A DNA stretch of 64,000 nucleotides from Brachynemurus nebulosus (GCA_035578155.1 JAPWDM010000008.1:1436001-1500000); one strand, 5' to 3'; numbered from the stretch's first letter, positions 20,817-32,076 are shown. Notes: generated from the letters alone by a model not told the origin. Numbers and translations are program-made.

Positions 20817-22013
20817 ATGGAAAATAAAGTGTGTACATCAAAGGATGATGTATTTACTGTTAAAATAAAAGAGAAGGAAAATTCACACAGTGTAGACAAC
20901 GAATTTTTAAATGTGACAAAAACGGGAGTACCGGAACCTTCATGCCATGGACCAAATGAAATAAAGTTGGAACTGGAGGAAAGCAGTACTGGCGATGTAA
21001 GAAATTTGGAAAGTTTACATACCGAAATTAAATTAGAAGATGATGAAGAGGATATGTTAACGGAAAATAGTGATTTATTTAGCGAAAATTCAGAAATATT
21101 TAACACGCAGAGTACCATTGATCAAACACATGACACAATACATACACAACAAGAAAAACCATTCAAATGTGATATATGTTTAAAAACATTTTCTCAGTCA
21201 AACAATTTAAAAAGACATGAAAGAACACATACAGGTGAAAAACCATTCCAATGTGATATATGTAATAAAACATTTTCTTACTCAAATAGTTTAAAGAACC
21301 ATAAAAGAATACACACAGGAGAAAAACCATTTAAATGTGATGTATGTTTTAAAACATTTTCTCTGTTAAGCAGTTCGAAAACACATGAAAAAATACGTAC
21401 AGGAGAAAAACTATTCAAATGTAACACATGTTTTAAAACATTTTCTACGTTGTACGAATTAAAGACACATGAAAGAGTACACACGGGAGAGAAACCATTC
21501 AAATGTGATGTATGTTTTAAAATATTTTCTCAGTCAAACAATTTAAAAAGACATGAAAGAACACATACAGGTGAAAAACCATTCAAATGTGATATATGTA
21601 ATAAAACATTTTCTTACTCAAATAGTTTAAAGGACCATAAAAGAATACACACAGGAGAAAAACCATTCAAGTGTAAGACATGTTTTAAAACATTTTCTCT
21701 AGTACAACATTTAAAAAAACATGAAAGAACACATACAGGACAAAAACCATTCAAATGTGATGCATGTTTTAAAACATTTTCACACTCAAACAGTTTAAAA
21801 AGACATGAAAAAATACATACAGAAGAAAAACCATTTAAATTTAACACATGTTTTAAAACATTTTCTCAGTCACACCAATTAAAAACACATGAAAAAATAC
21901 ATACAGGAGAAAATCTATTCAAATGTAACACATGTTTTAAAACATTTTCCCAGTCAAGTAGTTTAAAAACACACGAAAGAACACATTCAGGAATAAAAAC
22001 CATTCAAGTGTAA
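20817..22013 (+). CDS. C2H2 zinc-finger protein E (10 fingers, frameshifted end)
   Basis: 398 aa from MENKVCTSK. Two of the four SUMO-type motifs are lost (IKEK and TKTG); the two IKLE sites remain. Ten fingers. Finger 3 has lost its last His (HEKIR) and finger 9 its first Cys (FKFNTC). Fingers 1-2 and 5-6 are an internal duplication exactly 336 bp (four fingers) apart. One extra base in the last linker shifts the frame, ending SGIKTIQV; the array goes on in another frame. Its promoter is split by a MITE. Motif loss, finger damage and frameshift all suggest decay. Confidence 0.82.
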   Translation: MENKVCTSKDDVFTVKIKEKENSHSVDNEFLNVTKTGVPEPSCHGPNEIKLELEESSTGDVRNLESLHTEIKLEDDEEDMLTENSDLFSENSEIFNTQSTIDQTHDTIHTQQEKPFKCDICLKTFSQSNNLKRHERTHTGEKPFQCDICNKTFSYSNSLKNHKRIHTGEKPFKCDVCFKTFSLLSSSKTHEKIRTGEKLFKCNTCFKTFSTLYELKTHERVHTGEKPFKCDVCFKIFSQSNNLKRHERTHTGEKPFKCDICNKTFSYSNSLKDHKRIHTGEKPFKCKTCFKTFSLVQHLKKHERTHTGQKPFKCDACFKTFSHSNSLKRHEKIHTEEKPFKFNTCFKTFSQSHQLKTHEKIHTGENLFKCNTCFKTFSQSSSLKTHERTHSGIKTIQV

Positions 22014-22258
22014 CACATGTTTTAAAACATTTTCTCAGTCAAGTCATTTGAAATCACATGAAAGAACACATACAGGACAAAAACCATTCAAATGTGATGT
22101 ATGTTTTAAAACATTTTCACAGTCAAACAATTTAAAAAGACATGGAAAAACGCATATAGAAGAAAAACCATTTAAATGTGATACATGTTTTAAAACATTT
22201 TCTCAGTCACATCATTTGAAATCACATGAAAGAATAGATACAGGAGAAAAAAATGGAT
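22014..22258 (+). pseudogene. Out-of-frame tail of gene E, in frame with gene F
   Basis: Three further fingers ([18 protein letters not shown] and SQSHHLKSH, the last with HERID instead of a final His). After TGEKN the frame does not stop but reads through the leader of gene F into its ATG at 22342, so 22048-23034 is one open frame of 328 codons. Confidence 0.85.
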
Positions 22259-22341
22259 CTACCCTCCATAGTTCAGACTTGATAATAAATTGTCAAAACG
22301 TCAAAACAATTCTAGAATTAAATTTCCCGAGAAAAAAGAAA
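22259..22341 (+). promoter_or_regulatory. Family leader of gene F
   Basis: GTTCAGACTTGATAATAAATT, GTCAAAACGTCAAAAC, AATTCTAGAATT at 22308-22319 and AAATTTCCCGAG. The upstream part of the promoter (CTATGGTCAAATAAAA) is absent because the tail of gene E is joined here. Confidence 0.6.
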
Positions 22342-23034
22342 ATGGATAATAAAGTGTGTACATCAAAGGATGTATTTACCGTTAAAATAGAAGAGGAAGA
22401 AGATTTACAGGGTGTAGACAACTCGTTTTTAAATATAACAAAAACGGAAGTACCGGAATCTTCATCTTATGGAAATGAAATAAAATTGGAACTGAAAGAA
22501 AGTACTTCTGATGATTTAATAAATTTGGAAAGTTTACATACGGAATTTAAATTAGAAGATGATGAAGAGGATATGTTAACGGAAAATAGTGATTTATTTA
22601 GCGAAAATTCAGAATTATTTAACACACAGAGTACCATTGATCAAACACATGACACAATACATACAGAACAAGAAAAACCATTCAAATGTCATGTATGTTT
22701 TAAAACATTTTCTCAGTCAAACAATTTAAAAAGACATGAAAGAACACATACAGGTGAAAAACCATTCAAATGTGATATATGCTTTACAACATTTTCTCAG
22801 TCGAGTAGTTTGAAATTACATGAAAAAATACATACAGGAGAAAAATCACTCAAATGTGATATATGTTCTAAAACATTTTCTCTGAAACATCATTTGAAAT
22901 TACATAAAAGAACACATACAGGAGAAAAACCATTCAAGTGTCATATATGTTTTAAAACATTTTCTCAGTCAAGTAATTTGAAAAGACATCAAAGAGTACA
23001 TACAGGAGAAAAACCATTCAAATATATGATATAA
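22342..23034 (+). CDS. C2H2 zinc-finger protein F (4 fingers, truncated)
   Basis: 230 aa from MDNKVCTSK (a Glu to Asp change in the shared start). Acidic region: VKIE, TKTE and IKLE, with FKLE at the fourth site. Four good fingers, then FKYMI and a stop, because the first Cys codon of finger 5 has changed and the sequence is rearranged. The damaged remainder runs to 23270. It could also be translated as the C-terminal half of the open frame that begins in the tail of gene E. Confidence 0.82.
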   Translation: MDNKVCTSKDVFTVKIEEEEDLQGVDNSFLNITKTEVPESSSYGNEIKLELKESTSDDLINLESLHTEFKLEDDEEDMLTENSDLFSENSELFNTQSTIDQTHDTIHTEQEKPFKCHVCFKTFSQSNNLKRHERTHTGEKPFKCDICFTTFSQSSSLKLHEKIHTGEKSLKCDICSKTFSLKHHLKLHKRTHTGEKPFKCHICFKTFSQSSNLKRHQRVHTGEKPFKYMI

Positions 23035-23339
<305 letters not shown>

Positions 23340-23550
23340 CTTTTGTTTTTAACCATAAAAATCGTATACAAAACCATTTTTAATTTATACATAAAATGTA
23401 TGTACGTGAAAAAAAAAATTAATAAAAAAATTTTTAAAGTTATCAATTTTATTAATTCTTGACCGCCATTAAACTCAGTCTGTCAGTCGTTTCTGCTTCT
23501 ATCTCTTTTTGTCATATTCATTCAATGTTTAGAATTTCTATAATAAGAGT

Positions 23551-24147
23551 TAGGCCGGCCATACATTTTGCAATATACCGGAGAGGTTTACCTGCGTTAG
23601 TAACGAGCTCATACACGTTACGGTAAATTGTTAGATAATTGGTTTATTTTTAGCTACTAGCAGTAAAAAACGAACGGAAGAACTTAAAACATGGTGGAAA
23701 ATTGGTGAAAAAGCATCGACTTCTTTAATTTTGTTACTAATTTTGCAATAAGCAGCACCTCTTTCTGCACGACCATGATACTCCTGGTTTCTTACAAGTC
23801 AGAGATAGGCTTTACACTTGTATAATTCTTAAATTCTTCCATAACTTGACTCCGCTTCCAATTTAAAATTTTGTACGAAAATTTAAAATCGATCAATGTG
23901 ACAAAAACGAAACTTCTTTCCTGTGAAAACCTACTAACAATTGAAATGAAAACTGTGCAGGCATTATTTGATCCATATATGTACACGTTCCGGTACAGAA
24001 AACTGCGCAGGTAGAAAATTCTTTCAGTTCTTTCTGCAGGTACATTGTCACCTGTACAGTTTCATAGAAAGCAGTTAGCAGACACGCTCCTGTTTACCTG
24101 TACAGGTAAACCTCTCCGGTATACCACAACGTATATGCCCGGCCCTA
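23551..24147. mobile_element. 597-bp element with about 45-bp imperfect TIRs
   Basis: TAGGCCGGCCATACATTTTG ... ACCGGAGAGGTTTACCTG at the left is mirrored by CAGGTAAACCTCTCCGGTAT ... GCCCGGCCCTA at the right. The inner right end contains the palindrome TTTACCTGTACAGGTAAA. No transposase frame was found. Confidence 0.8.
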
Positions 24148-24585
24148 GAAGGTGAGTCATTTATAGGGAAATTAGGGATTTGACACAAGTAAATGCCTTA
24201 TTAAAATATAAAGTGTGTCGCCATGAATATCACTAGAAGTTGGTGAAAACAACATGCAATTTTATTTTTTTTTTCTACTTCGAAGGTGTGGAGGAATAAT
24301 TATTACTCAATACCTTTCGACCAATGAAATCACCGTATTAACCATTATTCAATGGATTTGCGATTGTTTTGTGAATAATATAAGTTTTAATTTCTTATAT
24401 GTTGCGTAGTAGCGTAATAAGTAAACAAAGTAGTTTATATTTTGTTTTCATCGTTTGTACATATACATATAAACATTTAATGAAATTAGAGATAGATTAA
24501 AAATTGTATTTTCTTTTGATTTAAAATTTATATTCAATTTTATTTAAATCAAAAAGGAAAAAAGTCGTAGAAAAAATATCGTATT
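24148..24585. other. AT-rich intergenic DNA, no gene seen
   Basis: Nothing recognisable; short frames only. Confidence 0.4.
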
Positions 24586-24593
24586 CTACTCCC

Positions 24594-25362
24594 TAGGGAT
24601 GTATAAAATATATCGATATATCAAAATATCGATATTTTTTTTCAAATATATCGATAATTTCTAGCGATACTTTTAGTAGCGATATATCGATATTTTTTTT
24701 CAATATTTTTTTCCTGAAGTTTTTTCCAAGCTAACATGTACGAGATGTGCCACATGTACCACATGTGGCACATGTACAAATGTACAATTGACATACCTAA
24801 AAATATATTCAACAAAAATACCTACAGTAGTACATATATGGTGTACGCTTGCACGCCAAATTTATTCTGATTTCAAATATTGAAATTAGATGTCAGATAT
24901 TAAATGCAGTTTATTTGAGTCTGGAAGCTTTTCGATGATGTTAAAAAACTGGTTTTTTAATACCATCATCATGAATTCATGACGGTCATAATCTATAATG
25001 AGGAAACACCCAACTGGTACACTATTTTGACAGCTAAAATCGCTAATATCGCTAATATACTTTATGTGGAATTGTTGACGTCGTACGACGTGGTGTGTGA
25101 GTTAGTAAGGTTTAACTTGACATCTTATGACGTCAATGACCGTCAAGGTGTTAAAACAAAACTATCTAAAAAGTCACTAATATCAAGATTATTTAGTAAA
25201 TTATATTGCTTAAAAAATTTCTCTACCTCAGTAACGTAAAAAAAAAAAACGATATATCGATATATCGATATTTTTTTTCGATATATCATTGTACGATATT
25301 GATATTTTTAAAAAATATCGATACTATAAATATCGATACTTTTAAAAATATCAACATCCCTA
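24594..25362. mobile_element. 769-bp hAT-like element with TATCGATA-rich ends
   Basis: TAGGGATGTATAAAATATAT at the left, ATATCAACATCCCTA at the right, and a perfect 8-bp flanking duplication CTACTCCC (24586-24593 and 25363-25370). Terminal TAGGGATGT and an 8-bp duplication fit hAT. TATCGATA occurs about four times near each end. The right part carries AACACCTTGACGGTCA in inverse. A 200-bp relative interrupts gene L at 53742. Confidence 0.87.
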
Positions 25363-25370
25363 CTACTCCC

Positions 25371-26254
25371 TTGCAATGGCTATTACACACTCAGATGCAT
25401 TACGAATTTACGACACTCGCCTCGCAAGCTCGGCCCGTGTCGCAATTTCATCTTCGTGAGTAATAGCTATCATTACCAGATACTATTATTATTAAGCTAA
25501 GCGTTTTTACTGTCTTACAGCAGTAATTTTGTGAAATTCCTTATATGTAAATTACAAATAGAGTAAAACTTCGATTATCCGTCTCCGTTGTGCATTATAC
25601 ATTGTAATAAGTACATTAATTTTATTGTACTACTTATTAACGTCAGTTTTCCAATAAAACACAGCATCCTTATTGTAACTTAAAATTTACGTGAATAATT
25701 ATGTAAAATTGTAGCATGTTGTGCATTAAATGCGAGAAGTTGTCGATTACTCACGAGAGTGGAATTGAGCGCACAATCGAAGTGAATGCGTTCATTTGCA
25801 CGAGTGGGCAATCGACAATATTGCACGAGTTGCATATACTTTTTTTTTATTTTTAAAATGATATTTTTTGGTGTTTGTTTTTATTTTTATTTATTTATTT
25901 TTTAATTTTAATTGAATATTGTTTACACTTTTCATTGCCATCAGGATAATTTTAACAAACTGACTCCATTGTTTGTTGAATAAGTTTATTGTTATAAACA
26001 TTAATTATTATTATATACATTCTTTTATACGACATGTCATATACATACCGCCTTCCTAGAATCAAAATGGGATATCTGGGAATTTTCCGATTTTCATTTC
26101 AGTACCACGCAATAGCTAAGTCAATTAGCTATCGAATAGTATATTACAAAAGTTCGTAGGATATACCTATAATTTTTGAAGGGCATTGTTTCAAATCTCA
26201 AAGTCACCATTTAAATTAATTTAGGTATTATTAAGGTATCATAAATATTTAAAG
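25371..26254. other. Intergenic DNA, with a pogo-like end fragment
   Basis: GAGTAAAACTTCGATTATCC at 25560-25580 resembles a pogo/Tigger-type terminus. Otherwise AT-rich with no gene. Confidence 0.45.
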
Positions 26255-26844
26255 TTATAATTATTTTGTCAAATTCACTATACGAATAATAATTTACTTA
26301 ACGCGTTTTCAGTCTTACGATCATCTTCAGAGTGTGTTGAGAAATGAATAAATGATGAGATTTATAGTTAACGAAATATGTAGGAGGGGTGTATAATGTT
26401 GAAAGTAAACCGGCAAAACCCGTAAATTTTATTTAGGTACAACTGTATGCAGATGAATAAATTTGGATGATATTGAAAAAACCAGTTTTAGGTACTGAAA
26501 CGTAGAGTTGTTTACTTATTGATGTAGTTTAATGGAAACTGGCCTGTTTATGAATAAAACAGGGGTGTCCAAAATTATTGAAGAGTTGATGAAATTAGTT
26601 TTACTTGTGGGTCACTGTTCAATCTATTGATTTCCAGAGCGTCTAAGAGATTCAGTTTTGTGCCTTTTTGACAAACGTGTAGAATTTTTGATTCTTGACC
26701 TGTTTCTAAGATATGTAGACAAAAATTTGAATTATGCATTTGCGGATCAATGGGTTATTTAAACCTCGTGTCGAAACTTCGTCCCATTTGTTCCAAATAC
26801 TTAGCGTTACAATGAAAACAGTCTAAGCCGTAGACTCCACTCAT
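26255..26844 (-). pseudogene. Penelope-like element remnant, GIY-YIG endonuclease part
   Basis: Minus strand from 26844: SGVYGLDCFHCNAKYLEQM and GRSFDTRFK, one in-frame stop, then NFCLHILE, SKILHVCQKGTKLNLLDALE and INRL, stop at 26575-26577. The GVY...KY...GRSF...TRF order followed by ILH-x-KG-x-LN-LE is the GIY-YIG nuclease pattern of Penelope-like retroelements; the usual Gly after Tyr is lost. Downstream on the same strand, CTGAAGATGATCGTAAGACT and GAAAACGCGT (26330-26301) resemble a hammerhead-ribozyme core, and the end (26300-26255) matches the palindrome unit of the ZNF spacers. No reverse transcriptase was recognised. Confidence 0.65.
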
Positions 26845-26872
26845 TTTTAGTGAGTCAGTTTTCTCCTTAGCG

Positions 26873-27120
26873 TTATAAAATGTAGTTATGTATCTCAACA
26901 CGAACATTTCCCAGATATCTCACTTTCATACTAGGACGGCGATATACAAAAATATTTTTACAGGAAAAAGAAAAAGTAGAGAAACTGATACGAAATAAAT
27001 TTTTGAAATTAGATATGTTTATAAAATATTTTTCGTCTCGAATTTCTTCGTTCGGGATGCGGGGGCCATATACAATAGTCTTTAAGGGCACCCAACAGGA
27101 AGTTAACAGTTTGAAGATGC
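26873..27120. other. Probable upstream part of the Penelope-like remnant
   Basis: Minus-strand frames are broken but lead towards the endonuclease (TFYNAKEKTDSLK just before SGVY). Not confidently assignable. Confidence 0.35.
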
Positions 27121-27137
27121 CTGTCTCCCTAAATATT

Positions 27138-28115
27138 TTATAATTTCCTTTTTTTAGTGTGAAGTTTTTTGACGTGTGTCTTCAAATTGCTTGACTGAGA
27201 AAATGTTTTCAAACATGTATCACATGTGAATGGTTTTTTTCCTGTATGTGTTCTTTCATGTCTTTGTAAATTATGTAAGAGAGAAAATGTTTTAAAACAT
27301 ATGTTACATTTGAATGGTTTTTCTCCAGTGTGTATTCTTTTATGATCCTTCAAACTATTTGACTGAGAAAATGTTTTAAAACATGTGTTACATTTGAATG
27401 GTTTTTCTCCCGTATGTGTTCTTTCATGTGTTTTTAAATGAATTGACTGAGAAAATGTTTTAAAACATGTATCACATTTGAATGGTTTGTCGCCTGTATG
27501 TGTTCTTTTATGATTACTCAAATTGCCTGACGTAGAAAATGTTTTAAAACATGTATCACATTTGAATGGTTTCTCGCCTGTATGTGTTCTTTCATGTGTT
27601 TTTAAATGATCTGATCGAGAAAATGTTTTAAAACATGTATCACATTTGAATGGTTTTTCTTCTGAATGTATTCTTTCATGTTTTTTTAAATTACATGGCT
27701 GGGAAAATGTTTTAAAACATGTAAAACATTTGAACAGCTTTTCACCACTTTGTATTTTTTTGTGTTTTCTTAAATGGCTTGATATGGATGGTTTTTCATC
27801 ATTCTGAGTTTTACCTTTCTTACTTGCACTGTTTGTGTTTGTTAAATTTTCGCAACTTTCATCGCTATTTTCTTCAAATACATCATCTTCTAATTTAATT
27901 TCAGTGTGTAAATTTCCTAATAAATGATCAGTTTTACTTCCGTCCAATTCCAACTTTATTTCATTTGCACAGTAGTATGAAGAATCCGACAATTCCGTTT
28001 TTGTTATACTATTTGAAAATAAATTGTCTACATCGACTACATTCTCTAAATTTTTCTCCTCTTTTATTTTAACCGTAAATACATCGGTTATTGACGTAGT
28101 TTCTTTATTTTCCAT
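27138..28115 (-). CDS. C2H2 zinc-finger protein G (7 fingers, intact, divergent)
   Basis: 325 aa from MENKETTS; an ATG five codons earlier adds only MKKKK. It is the most divergent member: the acidic region keeps IKEE, TKTE, IKLE and IKLE but the spacers differ ([25 protein letters not shown]). Vestigial finger [17 protein letters not shown] is of the A/B/C type. Seven regular fingers; one linker is TGDKP. It ends [13 protein letters not shown] with all zinc ligands present. It has no family leader apart from CTTGCTAAAAAG-like remnants, so an older, separately regulated gene is plausible. Confidence 0.9.
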   Translation of the reverse strand: MENKETTSITDVFTVKIKEEKNLENVVDVDNLFSNSITKTELSDSSYYCANEIKLELDGSKTDHLLGNLHTEIKLEDDVFEENSDESCENLTNTNSASKKGKTQNDEKPSISSHLRKHKKIQSGEKLFKCFTCFKTFSQPCNLKKHERIHSEEKPFKCDTCFKTFSRSDHLKTHERTHTGEKPFKCDTCFKTFSTSGNLSNHKRTHTGDKPFKCDTCFKTFSQSIHLKTHERTHTGEKPFKCNTCFKTFSQSNSLKDHKRIHTGEKPFKCNICFKTFSLLHNLQRHERTHTGKKPFTCDTCLKTFSQSSNLKTHVKKLHTKKRKL

Positions 28116-29017
28116 TTTCTTTTTCTTCAAAAATTTAATTATTATACAATGTTAACTTTTTAGCAAGTCTAAAGTAAAACGTCTTTACCCCACTTCTATA
28201 ATTTATTCCCAAAGTAGTATGCCAGTATGTCTGTCAAACTGTTCCTGCTGTCGCTAGCTAGTGACGTAACACAGCACCATACAACCAAAACACATGATGT
28301 ATGGATTAGGGATGTCGTTTTTAAAAAAAAAATCGATTTTTGAATCGATTCGTATCGTAATTGCCAATAGAAAAATCGATACTTAAATTATCAATTGTAT
28401 TCAAAATCGATTCCAAGAAATCGATTCAAATTTGCTGTTGCAAAAGTGGCGGTAATTTTTAAGTAAAAATTTATAATTCAGAAACAGAGAACAAAGAGAA
28501 CGAACATTACTATGTTTATACTAGGAAAACGAGCGTAACCACAAAGGATAGAAAATAACCCACCACTATGTTATATATGTGCACGCGGAGTTGTGTGTGT
28601 TAGTCCGTTGGATGGTGTGTGTATTAGTGTCTTGCATACATACATACATAATATGTACGTGGTGGTCTGGTGGTGGTGGAACGAATGATGTACGTATACC
28701 ACGTACATATACCGTGTTAATACGAGAGGTAACAGTATAACAACAATTGAAACATACCCATTGAGTGCTCGCGAATGAATGAGGACAAAGCAGCCTAAGA
28801 TGCACATAAAAGCACATAAGTGATTGCAGAAAAGAGACAGATGTATTCGTTCTATTTGTTCTGTGTTCAGAAAGATGAACTTTCTAAGAAGAAAAAAATT
28901 AGGCGTGTACGTACTTAATTACCAACATTTTTTAGAATTTTATTCTATGGTATAGAGATTAATCACAACAAAGTTGATAATTTTTGTTTTCATTTGATAT
29001 AAAAATTTTTAATGTCA
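28116..29017. other. Intergenic DNA with ATCGAT-rich patch
   Basis: 28310-28440 contains AGGGATGTCG followed by repeated AATCGATT/ATCGAT words, similar in style to the hAT-like ends at 24594. 28560-28820 is GT/CA-rich. No gene was recognised. Confidence 0.45.
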
Positions 29018-29243
29018 AATGTTATCGAGTGTCTGTGAAACATTATTAATGTATGGCGGACTTTTGTTCGTATTTATACATACACCAATATTCATATGTT
29101 CACTTAATGTCCAGCTTTAGCTGATACTTAAACATTCGATTTACTTTGGTATGAATGACCAATTCATTATGTTAATTAAAATTTACATTGTGTTTGAAAA
29201 ATTATCAAATTGGATCGGCTGGGACTCGAACCCGGATCTCTTG
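29018..29243 (-). repeat. SINE-like repeat, copy 3 with tRNA-Thr-like half
   Basis: TATCGAGTGTCTGTGAAACA, CTTTTGTTCGTATT, TTCATATGTTCACTTAATG and CATTCGATTTACTTTGGTAT align with 1240-1375. It is followed at the same distance by GGATCGGCTGGGACTCGAAC, the 3' half of the tRNA-Thr-like head. The 5' half is replaced by a mirror copy (next feature). Confidence 0.7.
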
Positions 29244-29305
29244 GTTACTAGCAAGAGATCCGGGTTCGAGTTCCAGCCGATCCAATTTGATAATTTTTCA
29301 AACAC
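29190..29305. repeat. Near-perfect palindrome of a half tRNA
   Basis: The arms 29190-29243 and 29252-29305 (54 bp each, one mismatch) flank the 8-base centre GTTACTAG, which is the anticodon-loop region of the tRNA-Thr-like sequence. Weaker symmetry continues 15-20 bp outward. Confidence 0.92.
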
Positions 29306-30493
29306 TATGTGAATTTTAATTGATATAAAAATGTTAATTGTATAAATGTTATCTAAATTGTACTAAATGTTGACAAGTTTTTATTTAATTGTGTACAAAG
29401 TTTTTTATAGATTATAGGGATAAAGAAAGAGTTATAAATGTTTTTTTTTCTTTTTTTTTTTAAATTCCCCGCCTAAACTTTATTGTTTTGTACATGGTAC
29501 AGTTGTTAATTTGTCAATTTTGACAATTTCATTTGATGCATAGACATTGGGCCTATTCGTACCGCACCTAGCCAAAGTGCCTTGCTCTTACTTTTAAGAA
29601 CATTACACTTGTTTTGAAGAACTTTTGCCTTACTTTAGAGATATTTGTATATTCCTGTCTCACTTTCCGTGTTCTTGAGAGAAGGGTGAAGGATATATAC
29701 ACATATTACATATACCAACTACGTATCTCTATACTAGCAAGATTTTTGTGGACAACAGGTGACGTAAAATTTTTCTCCCACTCTAAGCGCACAACATGTT
29801 ACTACGTAAGTTTCGTATATATGTATGTGTAATATGCGCTGGTATGTGTGTCACGCATCTGTAGAAAGTGGGGATTGTATGTGTACGTACAGCTCCTGCA
29901 TATATTATTATTATATATGTATTCGCTTATATTGTTGGGATGTCGTTGATAACAATACAAACAATCGATCTTTACGCAGCTACAGTTGCTGTGTGACTAA
30001 TCAGCTTAAACGGTATCAACCACAAACTGGCACACAGCTATCCACAGTTTTGTAGAGAAACGCTTACGGCGCTTACGGCTTGGATATATACGATGTATAC
30101 CGAACGCTATTACTGACTATAAACTATGTATGCTAGAATCATCGTATCATAGAGATGTACACGATATGATTTTACTCACAGAGTACTAATTTAAATACAA
30201 GAGTAATATTGTACTAGATTTTAGATAAAATTTCTTGTTAATACAATAATACGTGAAAGTTTTTAAAAAATGTGTTGTTAATTATTTAGAATTTAGCTAA
30301 TTCACTTGAATGAATTTTTTTAATGAAAATAAGTTGCGTTTTTAATGACAATAGGAATATTCTTATTGGAACGAGAAAAAATTAAAAAATAAAATAACAG
30401 AAAATTCTCATATAATTTTTATTTGTATAAATTGAATTATATAATTCATTTTATTTATTTATACTATTATTATTATACTATTTATTTATACTC
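29306..30493. other. AT-rich intergenic DNA, no gene seen
   Basis: Several short frames without family features. No shared repeat was recognised. Confidence 0.4.
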
Positions 30494-30552
<59 letters not shown>

Positions 30553-30553
30553 T
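30494..30553. repeat. (ATT)n microsatellite
   Basis: About 60 bp of TTA/ATT repeats. Confidence 0.95.
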
Positions 30554-30802
30554 TTTTTTATTATAATAAGAATTGTACAGAATTTTGATAAGAATTGAAT
30601 GTAAAATGTTGAACTGGCAAAAATTTTAATAGGTATAAAGAAATTAGCATTATGAATAATACAATTTGTTCGTCATTGGCCTGGCCTTTACATAAGGTTA
30701 AAACTATTCATTAAGAATTTGTTAGTACATCAAACATGTATACGAAGTATCCCATGATTTAAATACCTAATTAAAGCCGGTTACACACGGTCTGAATGAA
30801 TG

Positions 30803-30905
30803 TGTGCACGTAAATTGCCAAGAAATTTAGATATTTGGAATTTCTTGTATTCTCTTGGGGGACCCGGGGCAATGCCCCGGCTGCCCTAGCCTAGTTACGG
30901 CCCTG
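30803..30905. mobile_element. hAT-like MITE, right fragment (orphan unit)
   Basis: Right part of the cluster's 270-bp MITE ending GCCTAGTTACGGCCCTG, followed by ATTAAAAA as at the gene-linked copies. The left end and the upstream ZNF gene are missing. Confidence 0.8.
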
Positions 30906-30921
30906 ATTAAAAATATTTAAG

Positions 30922-31015
30922 GTTTTAATTGCTTTGTCAAATTCACTATACAAATAATAATAAACGCGTTAAGTAGATTATTATTTGTATAGTGAATTTG
31001 ACGAAGTAATTAAAA
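30922..31015. repeat. Intergenic palindrome, orphan copy
   Basis: Arms of about 37 bp (TCAAATTCACTATACAAATA and its inverse) around the centre AATAAACGCGTTAAGTAGATT. Same unit as after genes H, I, J, K and N. Confidence 0.88.
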
Positions 31016-31858
31016 TTTTTTTAATTTTTTTTTATCTTTAATTTTAACCATAAAAATTGTAAAGCTATTAAACGATTTTTTTCATATTTTTAATATACAC
31101 ATAGAATGTATGTACGTAAAAAAAAAATAAAATAAATTTTTAAGTTAAAATATTAATTTCAATCTTGACCGCCATTAAACTCATAACATTTATAATGGTT
31201 ATAGTCGTTATAATCATGTCCCTGTCACTCCACTCTCCATTATACTTTTATAAAAAAAAAATATACCATATTCTCAAACGAAATGTCCTATTTTCAAGAA
31301 CAAGTTCGTTAAACAGACATACCAGATTCTCGGAACATTGTTTTTTTAAGCATATTCCGTGAAAAAAAATTAGTTTTTTACTAAAATTTTCCCCATTTCA
31401 AAAGTTTTTGCAACATTTTTTTATACCATTAGAAAAAGGAGAACAAAATTACATAAAAAAATTTTTTTAGTTAATAGCCTCTGTAAACAAGTTTCTGAGA
31501 AAAACTAACTTTTGTAAACGGAAATTCGCAATGTTATGCAGGATGCGATGTTATGCACACCAATATTATATATTGGTGTTGTATTATATTGTATTGGTGT
31601 TGTATTATATATGTTATGCACACCAATATTATAAAAGAATTAATTTTTTACATTTTAATAATATATAAAATGTAATAGTCTTATCATGGGCAGTAAAATG
31701 TCCGGCATTTTGAGACAAAAAATTTTTTCCAAATGGTTTGTTTACAGGCGTTAAGTGAAATATGTAGATGATGTAGATCATAGAAAAAGAAACGGTATCC
31801 CTATCTACGGTGGTTCACAATCTATGGTCAAATAAAATGTTCAGACCATAGAGAATAA

Positions 31859-31862
<4 letters not shown>
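31016..31862. repeat. Intergenic block plus orphan ZNF promoter, no ZNF gene
   Basis: 31016-31570 is the spacer found downstream of H, I, J and K (CTTGACCGCCATTAAACTCA, AACAAGTTCGTTAAACAGAC). 31631-31858 is the upstream block ending GGTTCACAATCTATGGTCAA and AATGTTCAGA, as in front of K, but it runs into a TA microsatellite instead of a leader and ATG. 45779-46010 is a near-identical orphan copy. Confidence 0.75.
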
Positions 31863-31885
<23 letters not shown>

Positions 31886-31892
<7 letters not shown>

Positions 31893-32076
31893 GGTGTAAA
31901 GTAAATAACTCTCCGCCTTTTGACAGATGGTTTATCTCGATGTATAATTGCCGAAGACATGAATTTTTTTTCGGAATTCGCTATCTGAAAAAATCGCATC
32001 CCAGCCCGCTCGTCGTTTAATATAAATTTTCCTGAATACGCCTCTGACCAAACTAAAATTATTCGCACCCTGTATA
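31886..32076. mobile_element. 191-bp MITE with TATACAGGGTG ends
   Basis: TATACAGGGTG and its exact inverse CACCCTGTATA bound it, adjacent to a TA microsatellite. A lone CACCCTGTATATATA end near 37959 looks like the same family. Confidence 0.72.

Noticed and set aside
28566..28817. Overlapping Cys/His-rich frames of about 80 codons
   Set aside because: They lie in GT/CA-rich simple sequence, have irregular Cys spacing and no homologue in the window.
31165..31362. 61-70 codon frame repeated at 31165, 41499, 43895 and 52524 (hydrophobic TAIKLITFIMVIVVIIM-like)
   Set aside because: It begins at TTG, lies in duplicated non-coding spacer and is frame-shifted between copies; similarity is explained by segmental duplication.
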